This document shows positions 25,313 to 34,439 of a stretch of 64,000 nucleotides of DNA, in pieces (the first letter of the stretch is position 1; every line of letters begins with the position of its first letter). Both the position numbers and the translations under genes were made by a program. The notes beneath the pieces were generated by a model that did no database searches, was not told the DNA's origin, and saw nothing but the letters and a program-made list of their open reading frames with translations. The stretch comes from Caballeronia glebae (GTDB lineage Bacteria > Pseudomonadota > Gammaproteobacteria > Burkholderiales > Burkholderiaceae), in NCBI RefSeq assembly GCF_001545035.1, contig NZ_FCOJ02000027.1, positions 1 to 64,000 of the forward strand, written 5' to 3'.

Positions 25313-26892
25313 AAGATCAGCGCGATTTGATCGGCGGCGAGCGCGCGGCGCTTCGTTGCGCGTTTCGTCTGCTGTGTGGCGGTGACGGTGACGGCGGCGC
25401 GCGCGGGCGCATCTTGTACGACGAGACGAAACGCAGGCCGCGCATCGCACGCGATCCATGCGAGTTGTCCCGACGCGAGACGCTTCGCGACGAGGCTGTA
25501 CACGTCGGAATCGAACGGGCGCGCGTCGGGTGCATCGGCGAGGAGCGCGGCGATGTCGTCGCGCGTCGCGCACGTGCCGATATAGCACCATCGATCGATC
25601 ACGTGCCATGCTTCGCGCCCCGACGCTTCGTCGCGCTCGCAGACGGCGATGGGTCCTTCATGCGGCCACTTCACGAGGCGTGCGCCTTCGAGCGCAGCGA
25701 GGGCGCGCGCCGCGTGATCGGCGAAGGTTTCGATTCCCGCACACGAGCCGAAGCAGCGTTTCACCTGATAACCGAAGCAGCCGCGCCCCGGCGAAAGCGG
25801 CGCTTTTTCCAGGCCGAGCGTCGCGTGACAGAGATCGTGTTCATCGGCTAAATGGCGCATGAACGCATGCGCCTTCGCGCGCGATGCGAACACGCCGAAC
25901 AGATGCGCCTCGCGCGACAGATCGCGCCTGTTCGCCTTCACGAGCGTCGGCGCGTTCGCGCCCGGCAACCATTGCCACGCACACGTCGCCGATGCGCCTT
26001 TGAGCAAGCGATTGTGCGTCGGCTTCAAATCCTTCACGAGCTTCGCTTCGAGCAGCAGCGCGCCGAGTTCTCCGACCGTCTCGCGGCACTCGATTCGACG
26101 AATGCTTTGCGAGATCGACAAGTCCTTCTGAAGCCTGTGATCGCCCGAAAAATGCGCCGCGACGCGCTGTTTCAGGTTGATGCTCTTGCCGACATAGAGC
26201 GGCACGTCGTCGTCGCCGTGAAAGAGGTACACGCCGGGCGTGGGCGGCAGCGCATCGAGCGCGCCCTCGGGCAAAGCGGCGGGCAGGCTCGCGCGCCTGA
26301 CGAGCGTTTTAATGGCGGCATCGACGAGATCTTGCGAATAGAGCGCGTGAATCTTCTGCCAGAATTGCCAGAGAAGATCGGCGTCGGCGAGCGCGCGATG
26401 GCGTCCTTCGGGCGCGAGATTCAGCCGCGCGATGAGCGCATCGAGACCATGTCTTTCAACCGACGGAAACAGCGCGCGCGACAGCCGCACCGTGCAGAGC
26501 GTATCCGCGCGAAACGCGATGCCCGCGCGGCGGAATGCGTTCTTGAGAAAGCCGTAATCGAAGCGCGCGTTGTGCGCGACGAAGAGCTTGCCGTGCAGCC
26601 GCTCGGCAAGCGCGGGCGCGAGCGATTCGAAGCTCGGCTGGCCGCGCAGCATGGAATCTTCGATACCGGTCAGCCGTGCGATGAACGGCGGCACCGGCAC
26701 GCCCGGATCGACGAGCACGCTCCAGCGTTCGATGCCCGCCGTGCTCGCTTCGACGACGCCGATCTCGGTGATGCGGTCCTCGGTCGCGTTCGAGCCGGTG
26801 GTTTCCAGATCGACGAAAACGATCGGGCGCGCGAGTCCTGCGAGGAGGGCGTCGGCGAGGGAATCGGCTTCGTCTTCGAAAGCGTCGGGCAT
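25309..26892 (-). CDS. DEDDh exonuclease fused to a GIY-YIG (Cho/UvrC-like) nuclease
   Basis: 527 residues. The N-terminal ~190 residues are a DnaQ-like 3'-5' exonuclease: Exo I VFVDLETTGS (Asp, Glu) near 26, Exo II HNARFDYGFLK near 108, Exo III HRALADADLLW near 165 (His five before Asp). From about 225 a UvrC-type GIY-YIG domain begins (PGVYLFHGDDDVPLYVGKS, LKQRVAAHF), followed by a ~200-residue C-terminal region with a Cys-containing UvrC-like segment (GCFGYQVKRCFGSCAG). The fusion links a single-strand exonuclease with an incision nuclease and is known from several bacterial lineages as a DNA-repair protein related to Cho. The start at 26892 has no clear ribosome-binding site. Confidence 0.85.
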   Translation of the reverse strand: MPDAFEDEADSLADALLAGLARPIVFVDLETTGSNATEDRITEIGVVEASTAGIERWSVLVDPGVPVPPFIARLTGIEDSMLRGQPSFESLAPALAERLHGKLFVAHNARFDYGFLKNAFRRAGIAFRADTLCTVRLSRALFPSVERHGLDALIARLNLAPEGRHRALADADLLWQFWQKIHALYSQDLVDAAIKTLVRRASLPAALPEGALDALPPTPGVYLFHGDDDVPLYVGKSINLKQRVAAHFSGDHRLQKDLSISQSIRRIECRETVGELGALLLEAKLVKDLKPTHNRLLKGASATCAWQWLPGANAPTLVKANRRDLSREAHLFGVFASRAKAHAFMRHLADEHDLCHATLGLEKAPLSPGRGCFGYQVKRCFGSCAGIETFADHAARALAALEGARLVKWPHEGPIAVCERDEASGREAWHVIDRWCYIGTCATRDDIAALLADAPDARPFDSDVYSLVAKRLASGQLAWIACDARPAFRLVVQDAPARAAVTVTATQQTKRATKRRALAADQIALIF

Positions 26893-27027
26893 GATGAAAC
26901 GTTGAGCGTTGAGCGGGAAGTCTAGCGCGAAACCATCGTGCACCATGAGCGAGCGTTAAAAAAGTGGCGCACGTCCCGCACTTTCGTCGGATACTGCGAT
27001 GAAACGCGCCGAAACACGAAGGACGCA

Positions 27028-28437
27028 ATGATGCAGATCTACGATGAAATGCGTCAGGACGACACCGTGCGCAACCACTACGCGCGGTTTTCCCGCTGGC
27101 TCGCGAAGCAGAGCCCCGAGACGATCGCGCGAAAGCGCGCGGAGGCGGACGTGCTGTTCCGGCGCGTCGGCATAACATTCGCGGTGAATGGCGACCTCTC
27201 CGGCACCGAGCGGCTGATTCCCTTCGACATGATTCCGCGCATCATTCCCGGCGATGAATGGCGCGTGCTCGAAGCCGGTTTGCGGCAGCGCGTGCAGGCG
27301 CTCAATCTCTTTCTGCACGATATCTATCACGAGGGCGACATCGTCCTCGCCGGGCGCGTTCCGGCCGAACAGGTCTACACGAACGCGCAATATCGGCCGG
27401 AAATGCAGGGCGTGGACGTGCCGCTCGATGTCTACGCGCATATCGCGGGCGTCGACGTGGTGCGCGCGGGCGCGGCGGGCGAGTTCTACGTGCTCGAAGA
27501 TAACCTTCGCGTGCCTTCGGGCGTGTCGTACATGCTCGAAAACCGCAAGATGATGATGCGGCTCTTTCCCGAACTCTTCGTGCAGAACCGCGTCGCGCCG
27601 GTCGCGCATTATCCCGACTTGCTGCTGGAAACTTTGCGTTCCATCGCGCCCGAAGGCGTGGACGATCCGGCGGTCGTCGTGCTCACGCCCGGTATGTACA
27701 ACTCGGCGTATTTCGAGCACACCTTCCTCGCGCAGCAGATGGGCGTGGAGTTGGTCGAAGGCAAGGATCTCTTCGTCGACGATAACTATGTGTTCATGCG
27801 CACGACGCACGGGCCGCGCCGCGTGGACGTGATCTATCGCCGCGTGGACGACGACTTTCTCGATCCGCTCGCGTTTCGCGCCGATTCGGCGCTCGGCATT
27901 CCGGGCTTGCTCACGTCGTATCGCGCGGGACGCGTGACGCTCGCGAACGCGATGGGCACCGGCATCGCCGACGACAAATCGATCTATCCGTTCGTGCCCG
28001 ACATGATCGAGTTCTATCTCGGCGAGAAGCCGATTCTGAACAACGTGCCGACGTATCAATGCCGCAAGCCCGACGATCTCGCGTACACGCTCGCGCATCT
28101 GCCGGAGCTCGTCGTGAAGGAAGTGCACGGCGCGGGCGGCTACGGCATGCTCGTCGGGCCGGCGTCGACGAGCGGCGAGATCGAAGCGTTTCGCGCGCTG
28201 CTTCTCGCGCGGCCCGATGGTTATATCGCGCAACCGACACTCGCGCTTTCCGCATGCCCGACCTTCGTCGAGGCGGGCATCGCGCCGCGTCATATCGACT
28301 TGCGGCCGTTCGTGCTCTCCGGCCGCGAAGTGTCGATGTGCGCGGGCGGCCTCACGCGCGTCGCGTTGCGCGAAGGCTCGCTCGTCGTCAATTCGTCGCA
28401 AGGCGGCGGGACGAAGGATACGTGGATGGTCGAATGA
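27028..28437 (+). CDS. Circularly permuted ATP-grasp protein
   Basis: A 469-residue protein of the ATP-grasp type-2 (COG2308) family. Recognisable parts: the N-terminal FSRWLAKQSPETIARKRAEA, the core VLEDNLRVPSGVSYMLENR near residue 160, and KEVHGAGGYGMLVGP near 370 in the nucleotide-binding half. Such proteins are thought to ligate amino acids or peptides to an acceptor. GAAGGA precedes the ATG at 27028; the longer frame from 26938 adds an unlikely leader. It is the first of four genes (ATP-grasp, alpha-E, transglutaminase-like, Anbu) in the same direction, a conserved association suggested in comparative genomics to act in peptide synthesis and turnover. The substrate is unknown. Confidence 0.88.
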   Translation: MMQIYDEMRQDDTVRNHYARFSRWLAKQSPETIARKRAEADVLFRRVGITFAVNGDLSGTERLIPFDMIPRIIPGDEWRVLEAGLRQRVQALNLFLHDIYHEGDIVLAGRVPAEQVYTNAQYRPEMQGVDVPLDVYAHIAGVDVVRAGAAGEFYVLEDNLRVPSGVSYMLENRKMMMRLFPELFVQNRVAPVAHYPDLLLETLRSIAPEGVDDPAVVVLTPGMYNSAYFEHTFLAQQMGVELVEGKDLFVDDNYVFMRTTHGPRRVDVIYRRVDDDFLDPLAFRADSALGIPGLLTSYRAGRVTLANAMGTGIADDKSIYPFVPDMIEFYLGEKPILNNVPTYQCRKPDDLAYTLAHLPELVVKEVHGAGGYGMLVGPASTSGEIEAFRALLLARPDGYIAQPTLALSACPTFVEAGIAPRHIDLRPFVLSGREVSMCAGGLTRVALREGSLVVNSSQGGGTKDTWMVE

Positions 28438-28459
28438 CTCACTCACTGCACATGACGTC

Positions 28460-29413
28460 ATGCTGAGCCGCACTGCCGATCACCTGTTCTGGATGGCGCG
28501 CTACATGGAGCGCGCCGAGAACACCGCGCGCATGCTCGACATCGACATGGAAGGCGCGCTCCTGCCGCAAACGCCCGAGCAGGAGGCGCGCTCGCAACGC
28601 TCGGTGCTGAAAATTTCCGAGCTGGAGGACATGTTCGACGAGCGTCATCCGGGATCGCGCTCGCGCGAGGACATGCTGCACTTCATGGTCGCCGACGCGC
28701 GCAATCCGTCGAGCATCCTCTCTTGTCTGCAGGCGACGCGCGAGAATGCGCGCGCGGTGCGCGGCACGCTCACGACCGACGGCTGGGAGACGATCAACTT
28801 CACGTGGCTCGAATTCAATCAGCGGCTCGCGAACATGGAACTGGAAACGGGCCCGGATGCGCTGTTCGAATGGGTCAAGTACCGCTCCAATCTGTGCCGC
28901 GGCGTGATGCAGGGCACCGCGCTGCGCGACGACGCATTCTTCTTCATGCAGCTCGGCGCGTATCTCGAACGCGCGGACAACACGGCGCGCATTCTCGATG
29001 TCCGTTTCGCCGATGCAACGCCGAACTCGCGCGAAGCGGCGCGCCAGCTCGAAGACTTCTATTACTGGACGTCGATTCTCAGTTCCGTATCGGCGCTGGA
29101 GATCTATCGCAAGGTGTATCGCGATGTCGTAACGCCCGCGCGTGTCGTCGAACTGCTGATCCTCAACGAGCAGATGCCGCGCTCGTTGATCGCATCGCTC
29201 GATGGCGTGTGCGACACGCTCGCGAAGCTGCGCACGGATGCGTCGAAGGAGTGCGAGCGCTTCGCGGGCAAGCTGCGCGCCGACGTGCTGTACGCCGACA
29301 TCCGCCAGATTCTGGAGACCGGCGTGCACGCGTGGCTCACGCAGTTCCTGAAGCGTGTCGACGAACTCGGCCTGCGCGTGATGCACACTTTCCTCTTGTT
29401 GCCGATTGCGTGA
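28460..29413 (+). CDS. Alpha-E domain protein (COG2307)
   Basis: A 317-residue, almost entirely helical protein beginning MLSRTADHLFWMARYMERAE, the diagnostic start of the alpha-E family (repeated as FMQLGAYLERADNTARILD near residue 165). It is 22 bases downstream of the ATP-grasp gene and 2 bases upstream of the transglutaminase-like gene. The two ERAxNTAR motifs suggest an internal duplication with charged helical surfaces. Its biochemical role is not established; it invariably accompanies the permuted ATP-grasp partner and probably forms a complex with it. Confidence 0.88.
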   Translation: MLSRTADHLFWMARYMERAENTARMLDIDMEGALLPQTPEQEARSQRSVLKISELEDMFDERHPGSRSREDMLHFMVADARNPSSILSCLQATRENARAVRGTLTTDGWETINFTWLEFNQRLANMELETGPDALFEWVKYRSNLCRGVMQGTALRDDAFFFMQLGAYLERADNTARILDVRFADATPNSREAARQLEDFYYWTSILSSVSALEIYRKVYRDVVTPARVVELLILNEQMPRSLIASLDGVCDTLAKLRTDASKECERFAGKLRADVLYADIRQILETGVHAWLTQFLKRVDELGLRVMHTFLLLPIA

Positions 29414-29415
29414 TC

Positions 29416-30213
29416 ATGCTGCTGACCATTCGCCACGACATCCGCTATCGCTACGCCACGCCGGTCACGTATTCGATCCAGCAGTTTCGCGTGAGTCCGG
29501 CGAGCGGCGCGTCGAAGATCGTGCGGCACTGGCATGTCGAAGCGCCGGGCAAGCTCGATCTCGCGCGCGATGCTTACGGCAACGCACTGCACACGCTCGT
29601 GCTGACGAAGCCGCATGGCGAGATCCATGTGAGCGTGGCGGGCGAGGTCGAAACCGAAGCCTTGTCCGATGGCCGCCTCTTCGACGAAGCCGGCCCGATT
29701 CCGCTCGAACATTTCACTTGTCCCACGCGGCTGACGTCGCCCGATGCGGCCATCCGCGAACTCGCGCTGCGCGTCGACGCGCTGGATACGCGCGCGTCGC
29801 TCCTTGCGCTGACGGAGCGCATCGGCGAGCGCGTGCGGTATCGCAACGAGCCGGCGTATGCGGCGGGCACGGCCGCGCAAGCGCTTGCTAACGGCTTCGG
29901 CGATGCGCGCGATCTCGCGCATCTGATGCTCGCGTGCTGCCGCGCGCGCGGTGTGCCGGCGCGCTGCGTGAGCGGTTATTTCGCTGCAAGTGACGAGGAG
30001 AACGTCGCGGTGCACGCATGGACCGATGTGTGGGTCGAACACGGCTGGGTGTCGGTCGATGCGACGCAAGCGGCGTTCGCGGGCGAGCGCCATTGCCGGC
30101 TCGCCGTCGCGCGCGATTACGAATCGGCGGCGCCGGTGCGCGGCTCGCGCGTCGGCGGGAGAGAAGAAACGCTGACCGTCCACGTCAGCATCGAGGCGCA
30201 GCCGGATCAGTGA
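29416..30213 (+). CDS. Transglutaminase-like protein lacking the nucleophilic cysteine
   Basis: 265 residues. An N-terminal beta-rich bacterial transglutaminase-like domain (RHDIRYRYATPVTYSIQQFR) is followed by the papain-like core from ~150. In active relatives the nucleophile lies in a GxCxDxAHL motif. Here the DNA (29899-29925) reads GDARDLAHL, so the cysteine is alanine. The His (AVHAWTDVW) and Asp (VSVDATQ) are retained, and two cysteines (LACCRARG) lie six and seven residues after the missing position's helix. It is therefore probably a peptide-binding pseudo-enzyme. It is separated by 2 bases from the alpha-E gene and precedes the Anbu peptidase gene. Confidence 0.87.
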   Translation: MLLTIRHDIRYRYATPVTYSIQQFRVSPASGASKIVRHWHVEAPGKLDLARDAYGNALHTLVLTKPHGEIHVSVAGEVETEALSDGRLFDEAGPIPLEHFTCPTRLTSPDAAIRELALRVDALDTRASLLALTERIGERVRYRNEPAYAAGTAAQALANGFGDARDLAHLMLACCRARGVPARCVSGYFAASDEENVAVHAWTDVWVEHGWVSVDATQAAFAGERHCRLAVARDYESAAPVRGSRVGGREETLTVHVSIEAQPDQ

Positions 30214-30280
30214 GCGGATGGATGCGACGCGCGGTCGCGCTCAGTACAATGTGGGTTTGTTTGCTTCAGGACGTATTGAA

Positions 30281-31147
30281 ATGACTTATTGCGTGGGCAT
30301 GTGCGTGGACGAGGGACTCGTGTTTCTGTCCGACACGCGCACCAACGCCGGCGTGGACCACGTGAGCGCCGCGCGCAAGATGGTTGTGTTCGAACAGCCG
30401 GGAGAGCGCGTACTCGTCCTGCTCGCCGCGGGCAATCTCTCGCTGACGCAGGCGGTGACGCATCTGCTCGCGGAGCCGACCGATCCGAACGCGCCCACGC
30501 TCTATGGCGTTCCGACGATGGCGGAAGCGGCGCGCATTGTCGGCGATGCGGTGCGCGAGGTGCATCGCCGCGATGCGCTGTCACTGGCCGAATTCAGCGT
30601 CGACTTCAATTGCAGCTTCATCCTCGGCGGACAGATCGAGGGCCAGCCGCCGCGTCTGTACATGATCTACGCGGCGGGCAATTTCATCGAATCGACGCGC
30701 GTGTCGCCGTATTTTCAGATCGGCGAATCGAAGTACGGCAAGCCGATCATCGACCGCGTCATCACGCCCGCATCGCCGCTCGACGAAGCCGCCAAATGCG
30801 CGCTCATTTCGATGGATTCCACGCTGCGCTCGAATCTCTCGGTCGGTCTGCCGCTCGATCTGCTGGTCTACGAAAAGGACTCGCTGCGCGTCACGCGCTT
30901 CGCCACGCTCGACAACAACAGCGCGTACTACCAGATGATCAACAAGAGTTGGGGCGAGCGTCTGAGGCAGCTTTTCGGCGAGATCCCGAACCCTTCGTGG
31001 ACCGAACTCGACAACGTTCCATTGCGCCCGCGCGAGACGCGCAGCACGGTGCCACGGCTCGTCATCGGCGATCTGCCGTGCCCGGACGCGCCCGCGCAGA
31101 CGCTCGCGGAAGACGTCGACTCGAAGGGCAAGGCGTCGCGGCAGTGA
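30281..31147 (+). CDS. Anbu-type proteasome-like peptidase
   Basis: A 288-residue Ntn-hydrolase. After removal of Met the product begins with Thr (TYCVGMCVDEGLVFLSDTR), the proteasome beta-subunit catalytic nucleophile, and the SDTRTN with Asp and Lys in SAARKMVVF correspond to the other active-site positions. Family members (Anbu, ancestral beta subunit; proteasome-type protease) form open ring or helical assemblies in vitro, and peptidase activity has been hard to show. It is the last gene of the ATP-grasp/alpha-E/transglutaminase cluster, 67 bases after the previous stop. It probably cleaves a peptide product or tagged protein of that pathway (inference). Confidence 0.9.
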   Translation: MTYCVGMCVDEGLVFLSDTRTNAGVDHVSAARKMVVFEQPGERVLVLLAAGNLSLTQAVTHLLAEPTDPNAPTLYGVPTMAEAARIVGDAVREVHRRDALSLAEFSVDFNCSFILGGQIEGQPPRLYMIYAAGNFIESTRVSPYFQIGESKYGKPIIDRVITPASPLDEAAKCALISMDSTLRSNLSVGLPLDLLVYEKDSLRVTRFATLDNNSAYYQMINKSWGERLRQLFGEIPNPSWTELDNVPLRPRETRSTVPRLVIGDLPCPDAPAQTLAEDVDSKGKASRQ

Positions 31148-31221
31148 GCGGCTTCGAGGGCGTTGCAGCGGCGGCGCGATGGCCATTTAGATCGCCTGCG
31201 CTCGTCACTTTCACGCGCGCA

Positions 31222-31256
31222 TAAAAAAACAGCCATCGGAAGACCGATGGCTGTTC
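31222..31256 (-). terminator. Intrinsic terminator of the porin gene
   Basis: ACAGCCATCGG and CCGATGGCTGT form an 11-base-pair stem with a 4-base loop. On the minus strand it is followed by a run of seven T, so it terminates the porin transcript 57-90 bases after the stop. It also lies after the convergent Anbu gene. Confidence 0.9.
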
Positions 31257-31312
31257 GAAGGTGCTGCAATCCGCCCGACGCGGCACTTGCGTGCCACGCC
31301 AACCGGTTGTTC

Positions 31313-32497
31313 TTAGAACTTGTGGCGCAGGCCGATGAGCACCAGTTCCTGGTGGCTGCGGCCGCTGTCGAAGCCGAAGTCGCTGATCGACGCCGTAGCG
31401 TTGACCGTCGATTGCGTGCCGTCCGAGTTGTTCACGCGTTGCGAGCCGCTTGCGTGCTGGTACGCGCCCACGGCGTAGACATCCGTACGCTTGGACAGCG
31501 AGTAGTCGGCGCCCAGGCTGACCTGGTGGTAGTTCGCCGAGGTGTCGCCGCTTGCGTGCGTGTACGTGTAGCCCAGGCCGAGCAGCGTCGCCGGCGTCAG
31601 CTGGAAGTTCACGTAGCCGTTGCCGACGTTGAACTTCTCTTGCGTCTGGAACGACGAGAGGCCGTCCGGCTTGTACTGAGCGAAGCTGTACGATGCGCCG
31701 ACCGTGAACGGTCCGAACACGTACTGGCCAGCGCCGCGTGCAATGCCGACTGCGTGAGCCGTCGAGTAGCCGTTGTTGATGATCGTGTTGAACAGCGAGT
31801 CCGACGACGGGCTGTTCCAGCCGGTGTTCGCCCCGGTCACAGGCACGCGGCCTGCGCTCGGGTTGTTCGCGTACAGGTAGCTGGCCGCGATGGAGAACGG
31901 ACCGTTCCCGTACGTCGCTGCGCCGCCCCAGGTCTGACCTTGACCCGTCGTGCCGGCCAGGTTGCTGAAGCCGTAGATGCCTTCGAACTGGAAGCCCGAG
32001 AACACCGGCGACACGTACTTGACGGCGTTGCTCACGCGCAGGCTGTTGTCGTAGTTGTCGACGTCGCCCGGCGTTGCAAACGCTGCGCCCCAGTAGTTGT
32101 CGCCCGTGAGGCCCTGAACCATGTCGACGGACGGGTCGTACTGACGGCCCAACGTGACGGTACCCCACTGATTGCCGCTCAGGCCGACGAATGCCTGACG
32201 ACCGAATTCACGGCCGCCTTGATTCAGCCTGCCGGTACCCGGATCAAAGCCGCTTTCCAACTGGAAAATTGCCTTCAGGCCGCCGCCCAGGTCTTCCTGA
32301 CCCTTCAAGCCCCAACGCGGGCCGGAGAGCGTGCCGTTGACCATGCCGAAGAGGTGGTCGCCGTTGGCGTTGGCGTGGCTCACATATGCGAGACCGGTAT
32401 CGATCACGCCATAGAGCGTCACGCTCGTTTGTGCTTGCGCCGCGCCTGCTGCGCCGAGCAGCGCCAGCGAGAGGGACGTCAGTGCGATTCGTTTCAT
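31313..32497 (-). CDS. Gram-negative general porin (OmpC/Omp38-like)
   Basis: 394 residues. The signal peptide MKRIALTSLSLALLGAAGAAQA (first 22 residues) is followed by QTSVTLYGVIDTG, the hallmark start of betaproteobacterial trimeric porins. The protein continues with amphipathic beta strands (WGLKGQEDLGGGLKAIFQLE, GNQWGTVTLGRQYD) and ends in ...VLIGLRHKF, the C-terminal Phe needed for outer-membrane assembly. It forms a 16-strand channel for small hydrophilic solutes. GGAGAA precedes the ATG at 32497; longer in-frame reading is rejected because it would bury the signal peptide. It is probably strongly expressed and has its own terminator. Confidence 0.95.
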   Translation of the reverse strand: MKRIALTSLSLALLGAAGAAQAQTSVTLYGVIDTGLAYVSHANANGDHLFGMVNGTLSGPRWGLKGQEDLGGGLKAIFQLESGFDPGTGRLNQGGREFGRQAFVGLSGNQWGTVTLGRQYDPSVDMVQGLTGDNYWGAAFATPGDVDNYDNSLRVSNAVKYVSPVFSGFQFEGIYGFSNLAGTTGQGQTWGGAATYGNGPFSIAASYLYANNPSAGRVPVTGANTGWNSPSSDSLFNTIINNGYSTAHAVGIARGAGQYVFGPFTVGASYSFAQYKPDGLSSFQTQEKFNVGNGYVNFQLTPATLLGLGYTYTHASGDTSANYHQVSLGADYSLSKRTDVYAVGAYQHASGSQRVNNSDGTQSTVNATASISDFGFDSGRSHQELVLIGLRHKF

Positions 32498-32820
32498 CGA
32501 ATTCTCCACGCGAATGATTAATCGTTGTTGCCGGCGCAGAGAATAACGCAACGTTTCGTAACTTAAGAAACGAAAAAATATTGACTGTCTCAAAAAACAC
32601 ACACTTGGGCGTGACGCCCGCCTGTCATGGTTTTGCGGCAGTCTCTCAAAGAGAATTTTGGCAGACAGGCGCGTCTCAAAAAAGTTCCGCGTGCAATCGA
32701 GCATTTAAACCGGATTTTTTATCGCCGATATTCGATTACTTCCGATTCGAATAACAAACGGCTTTCCCGACGCGCGATTTTTCGGATTCGATGGACAGCC
32801 GCGCAGCGTGGCGCGAGCGG
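32498..32820. other. Intergenic region between porin and BrkB genes
   Basis: No gene is seen. The part next to the porin (32521-32600) is AT-richer, with A/T runs (ATATTTTTTCG on the minus strand), and presumably contains the porin promoter. I could not assign -35 and -10 boxes with confidence. The porin and BrkB genes are both on the minus strand. Confidence 0.5.
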
Positions 32821-34164
32821 TCAGTTTCGGATGTCGATGTCGTCGTGTCGCTCGGCGTCGCGGCGGGAAAGCAGCGCGACCGCCATGCCCGCGCCCGCGG
32901 CAAAGAGCACCGCGCGCCACGGATGCCGCCGCACCGCCGCATTCGCATGCGACGCTTTGCGGCCAGCGCTGACCATCGCTAGCGCGGTGGCGCGCGTGGC
33001 CGTCGATTCGACCCGCGCCAGCTTGCGCGACAACGCCAGTGCCCGCGCCACGGCGGACACTTTCTTGCGCGCCTGACCCGTCAGTTGTTGCGCGTGCTGC
33101 GCGCGCGCGCCGATCGCGCGTCGCGCGCTCGCGGCGACGGGCACATCCGCGCGGGCGCTCGCGGGCGTGACCGGCGCGGTCGTGGATGCGGCGGCCGCGA
33201 GCGGCACGGCGGTGCGCGTCGAGGCCGCGAGAAGCGAGCCGATTTTCGCGCGGCTTCCCGGCGGCACGCGGCCATTGTTTTGCCGGCCCCACGCGCCGCG
33301 CGGGTCGTGCAGGCGTGCGCGCGCCGCCGAAAACTCCGCGCCCAGCAGGAGCACGGCGGCGGAAAAGTACAGCCACATCAGAAGCACCGCGAGCGAGCCG
33401 GCCGCGCCGAACGCGCTCGCGGTGCCGGCGTGCGTCAGATATACGGCGAACAGCTTCTTGCCCGCGGAAAAGAGCACGGCGGCGACGAAACCGCCGACGA
33501 GCGCATCGCGCCATTGCACGGACGCGTCGGGCAGAAACTTCAACAGCGCGCCGAACGCGACCGTGAGAATCGCGAGTCCGACGACGAGCTGCGCAATATC
33601 GCCGACGATCACGAACGGCGAGTTCGCCCACAGCCACAAGCCGACCGCCTGAATCGCGGTATCGAGCACGAGCGAGACGATCAGCAAAAACGCGACGCCG
33701 AGCACGAGCCCGAACGAGATGAGCCGCACGCGCACCATCGTCATGATGCTGGAGCGTTGCTCGCCGCTCATCGGCCAGACGATATTGAGCGCCGTGTTGA
33801 GCGACGAAAACGTGGCGGACGCGCCGATCGCCAGCAACGCGAACGAGATGATCGCGGCGATGCCCGTCCCGCTGCTGCGATGCGCGTTCTCGACGATGCT
33901 CTGCACGCCCGCCGCGGCCTGATCGCCAATGAGTCCGTTCACCTGATGAAATAACTGCCCGCGCGCCGCCTCCGGTCCGAAGATCCACCCCGCGACGGCG
34001 ATGACCATGACGAGCGTCGGCGCGAGCGAGAACGCCGAGTAAAACGCGATGCTCGCGGCCATGGCGGCGCAGCGGTTTTCCGAGAACTTCTTCAGCGCGC
34101 CGAGCGCCCACGAAGCGTCTTTCTTCACGGCCGCTTCGATCTTTTGCGTTGAGACGGAACTCAT
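32821..34164 (-). CDS. YihY/BrkB-family inner-membrane protein
   Basis: 447 residues. The N-terminal ~290 residues carry about six transmembrane helices with family motifs (MAASIAFYSAFSLAPTLVMV near residue 35, GLIGDQAAAGVQSIVENA near 82, LFAVYLTHAGTASAFGAAGS near 235, LLLGAEFSAARA near 270). The C-terminal ~150 residues are Ala/Arg-rich and low complexity, ending with a short hydrophobic stretch (AVLFAAGAGMAVALL), unlike compact family members. Function is unsettled; historical names refer to BrkB and to RNase BN, the latter assignment now abandoned. GAGAGG precedes the ATG at 34164. The gene is divergent from fdnG with 275 bases between. Confidence 0.85.
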   Translation of the reverse strand: MSSVSTQKIEAAVKKDASWALGALKKFSENRCAAMAASIAFYSAFSLAPTLVMVIAVAGWIFGPEAARGQLFHQVNGLIGDQAAAGVQSIVENAHRSSGTGIAAIISFALLAIGASATFSSLNTALNIVWPMSGEQRSSIMTMVRVRLISFGLVLGVAFLLIVSLVLDTAIQAVGLWLWANSPFVIVGDIAQLVVGLAILTVAFGALLKFLPDASVQWRDALVGGFVAAVLFSAGKKLFAVYLTHAGTASAFGAAGSLAVLLMWLYFSAAVLLLGAEFSAARARLHDPRGAWGRQNNGRVPPGSRAKIGSLLAASTRTAVPLAAAASTTAPVTPASARADVPVAASARRAIGARAQHAQQLTGQARKKVSAVARALALSRKLARVESTATRATALAMVSAGRKASHANAAVRRHPWRAVLFAAGAGMAVALLSRRDAERHDDIDIRN

Positions 34165-34439
34165 GACGACCTCTCGGTTCGATGAATGGAGCGCCGATGC
34201 CCGGCGATGCTCATCCCGTCGAGCACGTTTTATTCCAGAACAGGCGTGTTCAGGCTCGCGCCTTGCTGCCCCACCGAAGTTGCGCGCGGTGAAGCGTGGC
34301 CTCGAATGTAGTATTTGTTGTATGCAGCCCGGCGAAACGGGGGATTGGTGCAAATACCGTGTCGACCTGTCTGCGAGATGTAATCGGGCACCATATACTT
34401 CAGTAACCCCTACTCTACGACGTCACGCCGAGGGCAACC

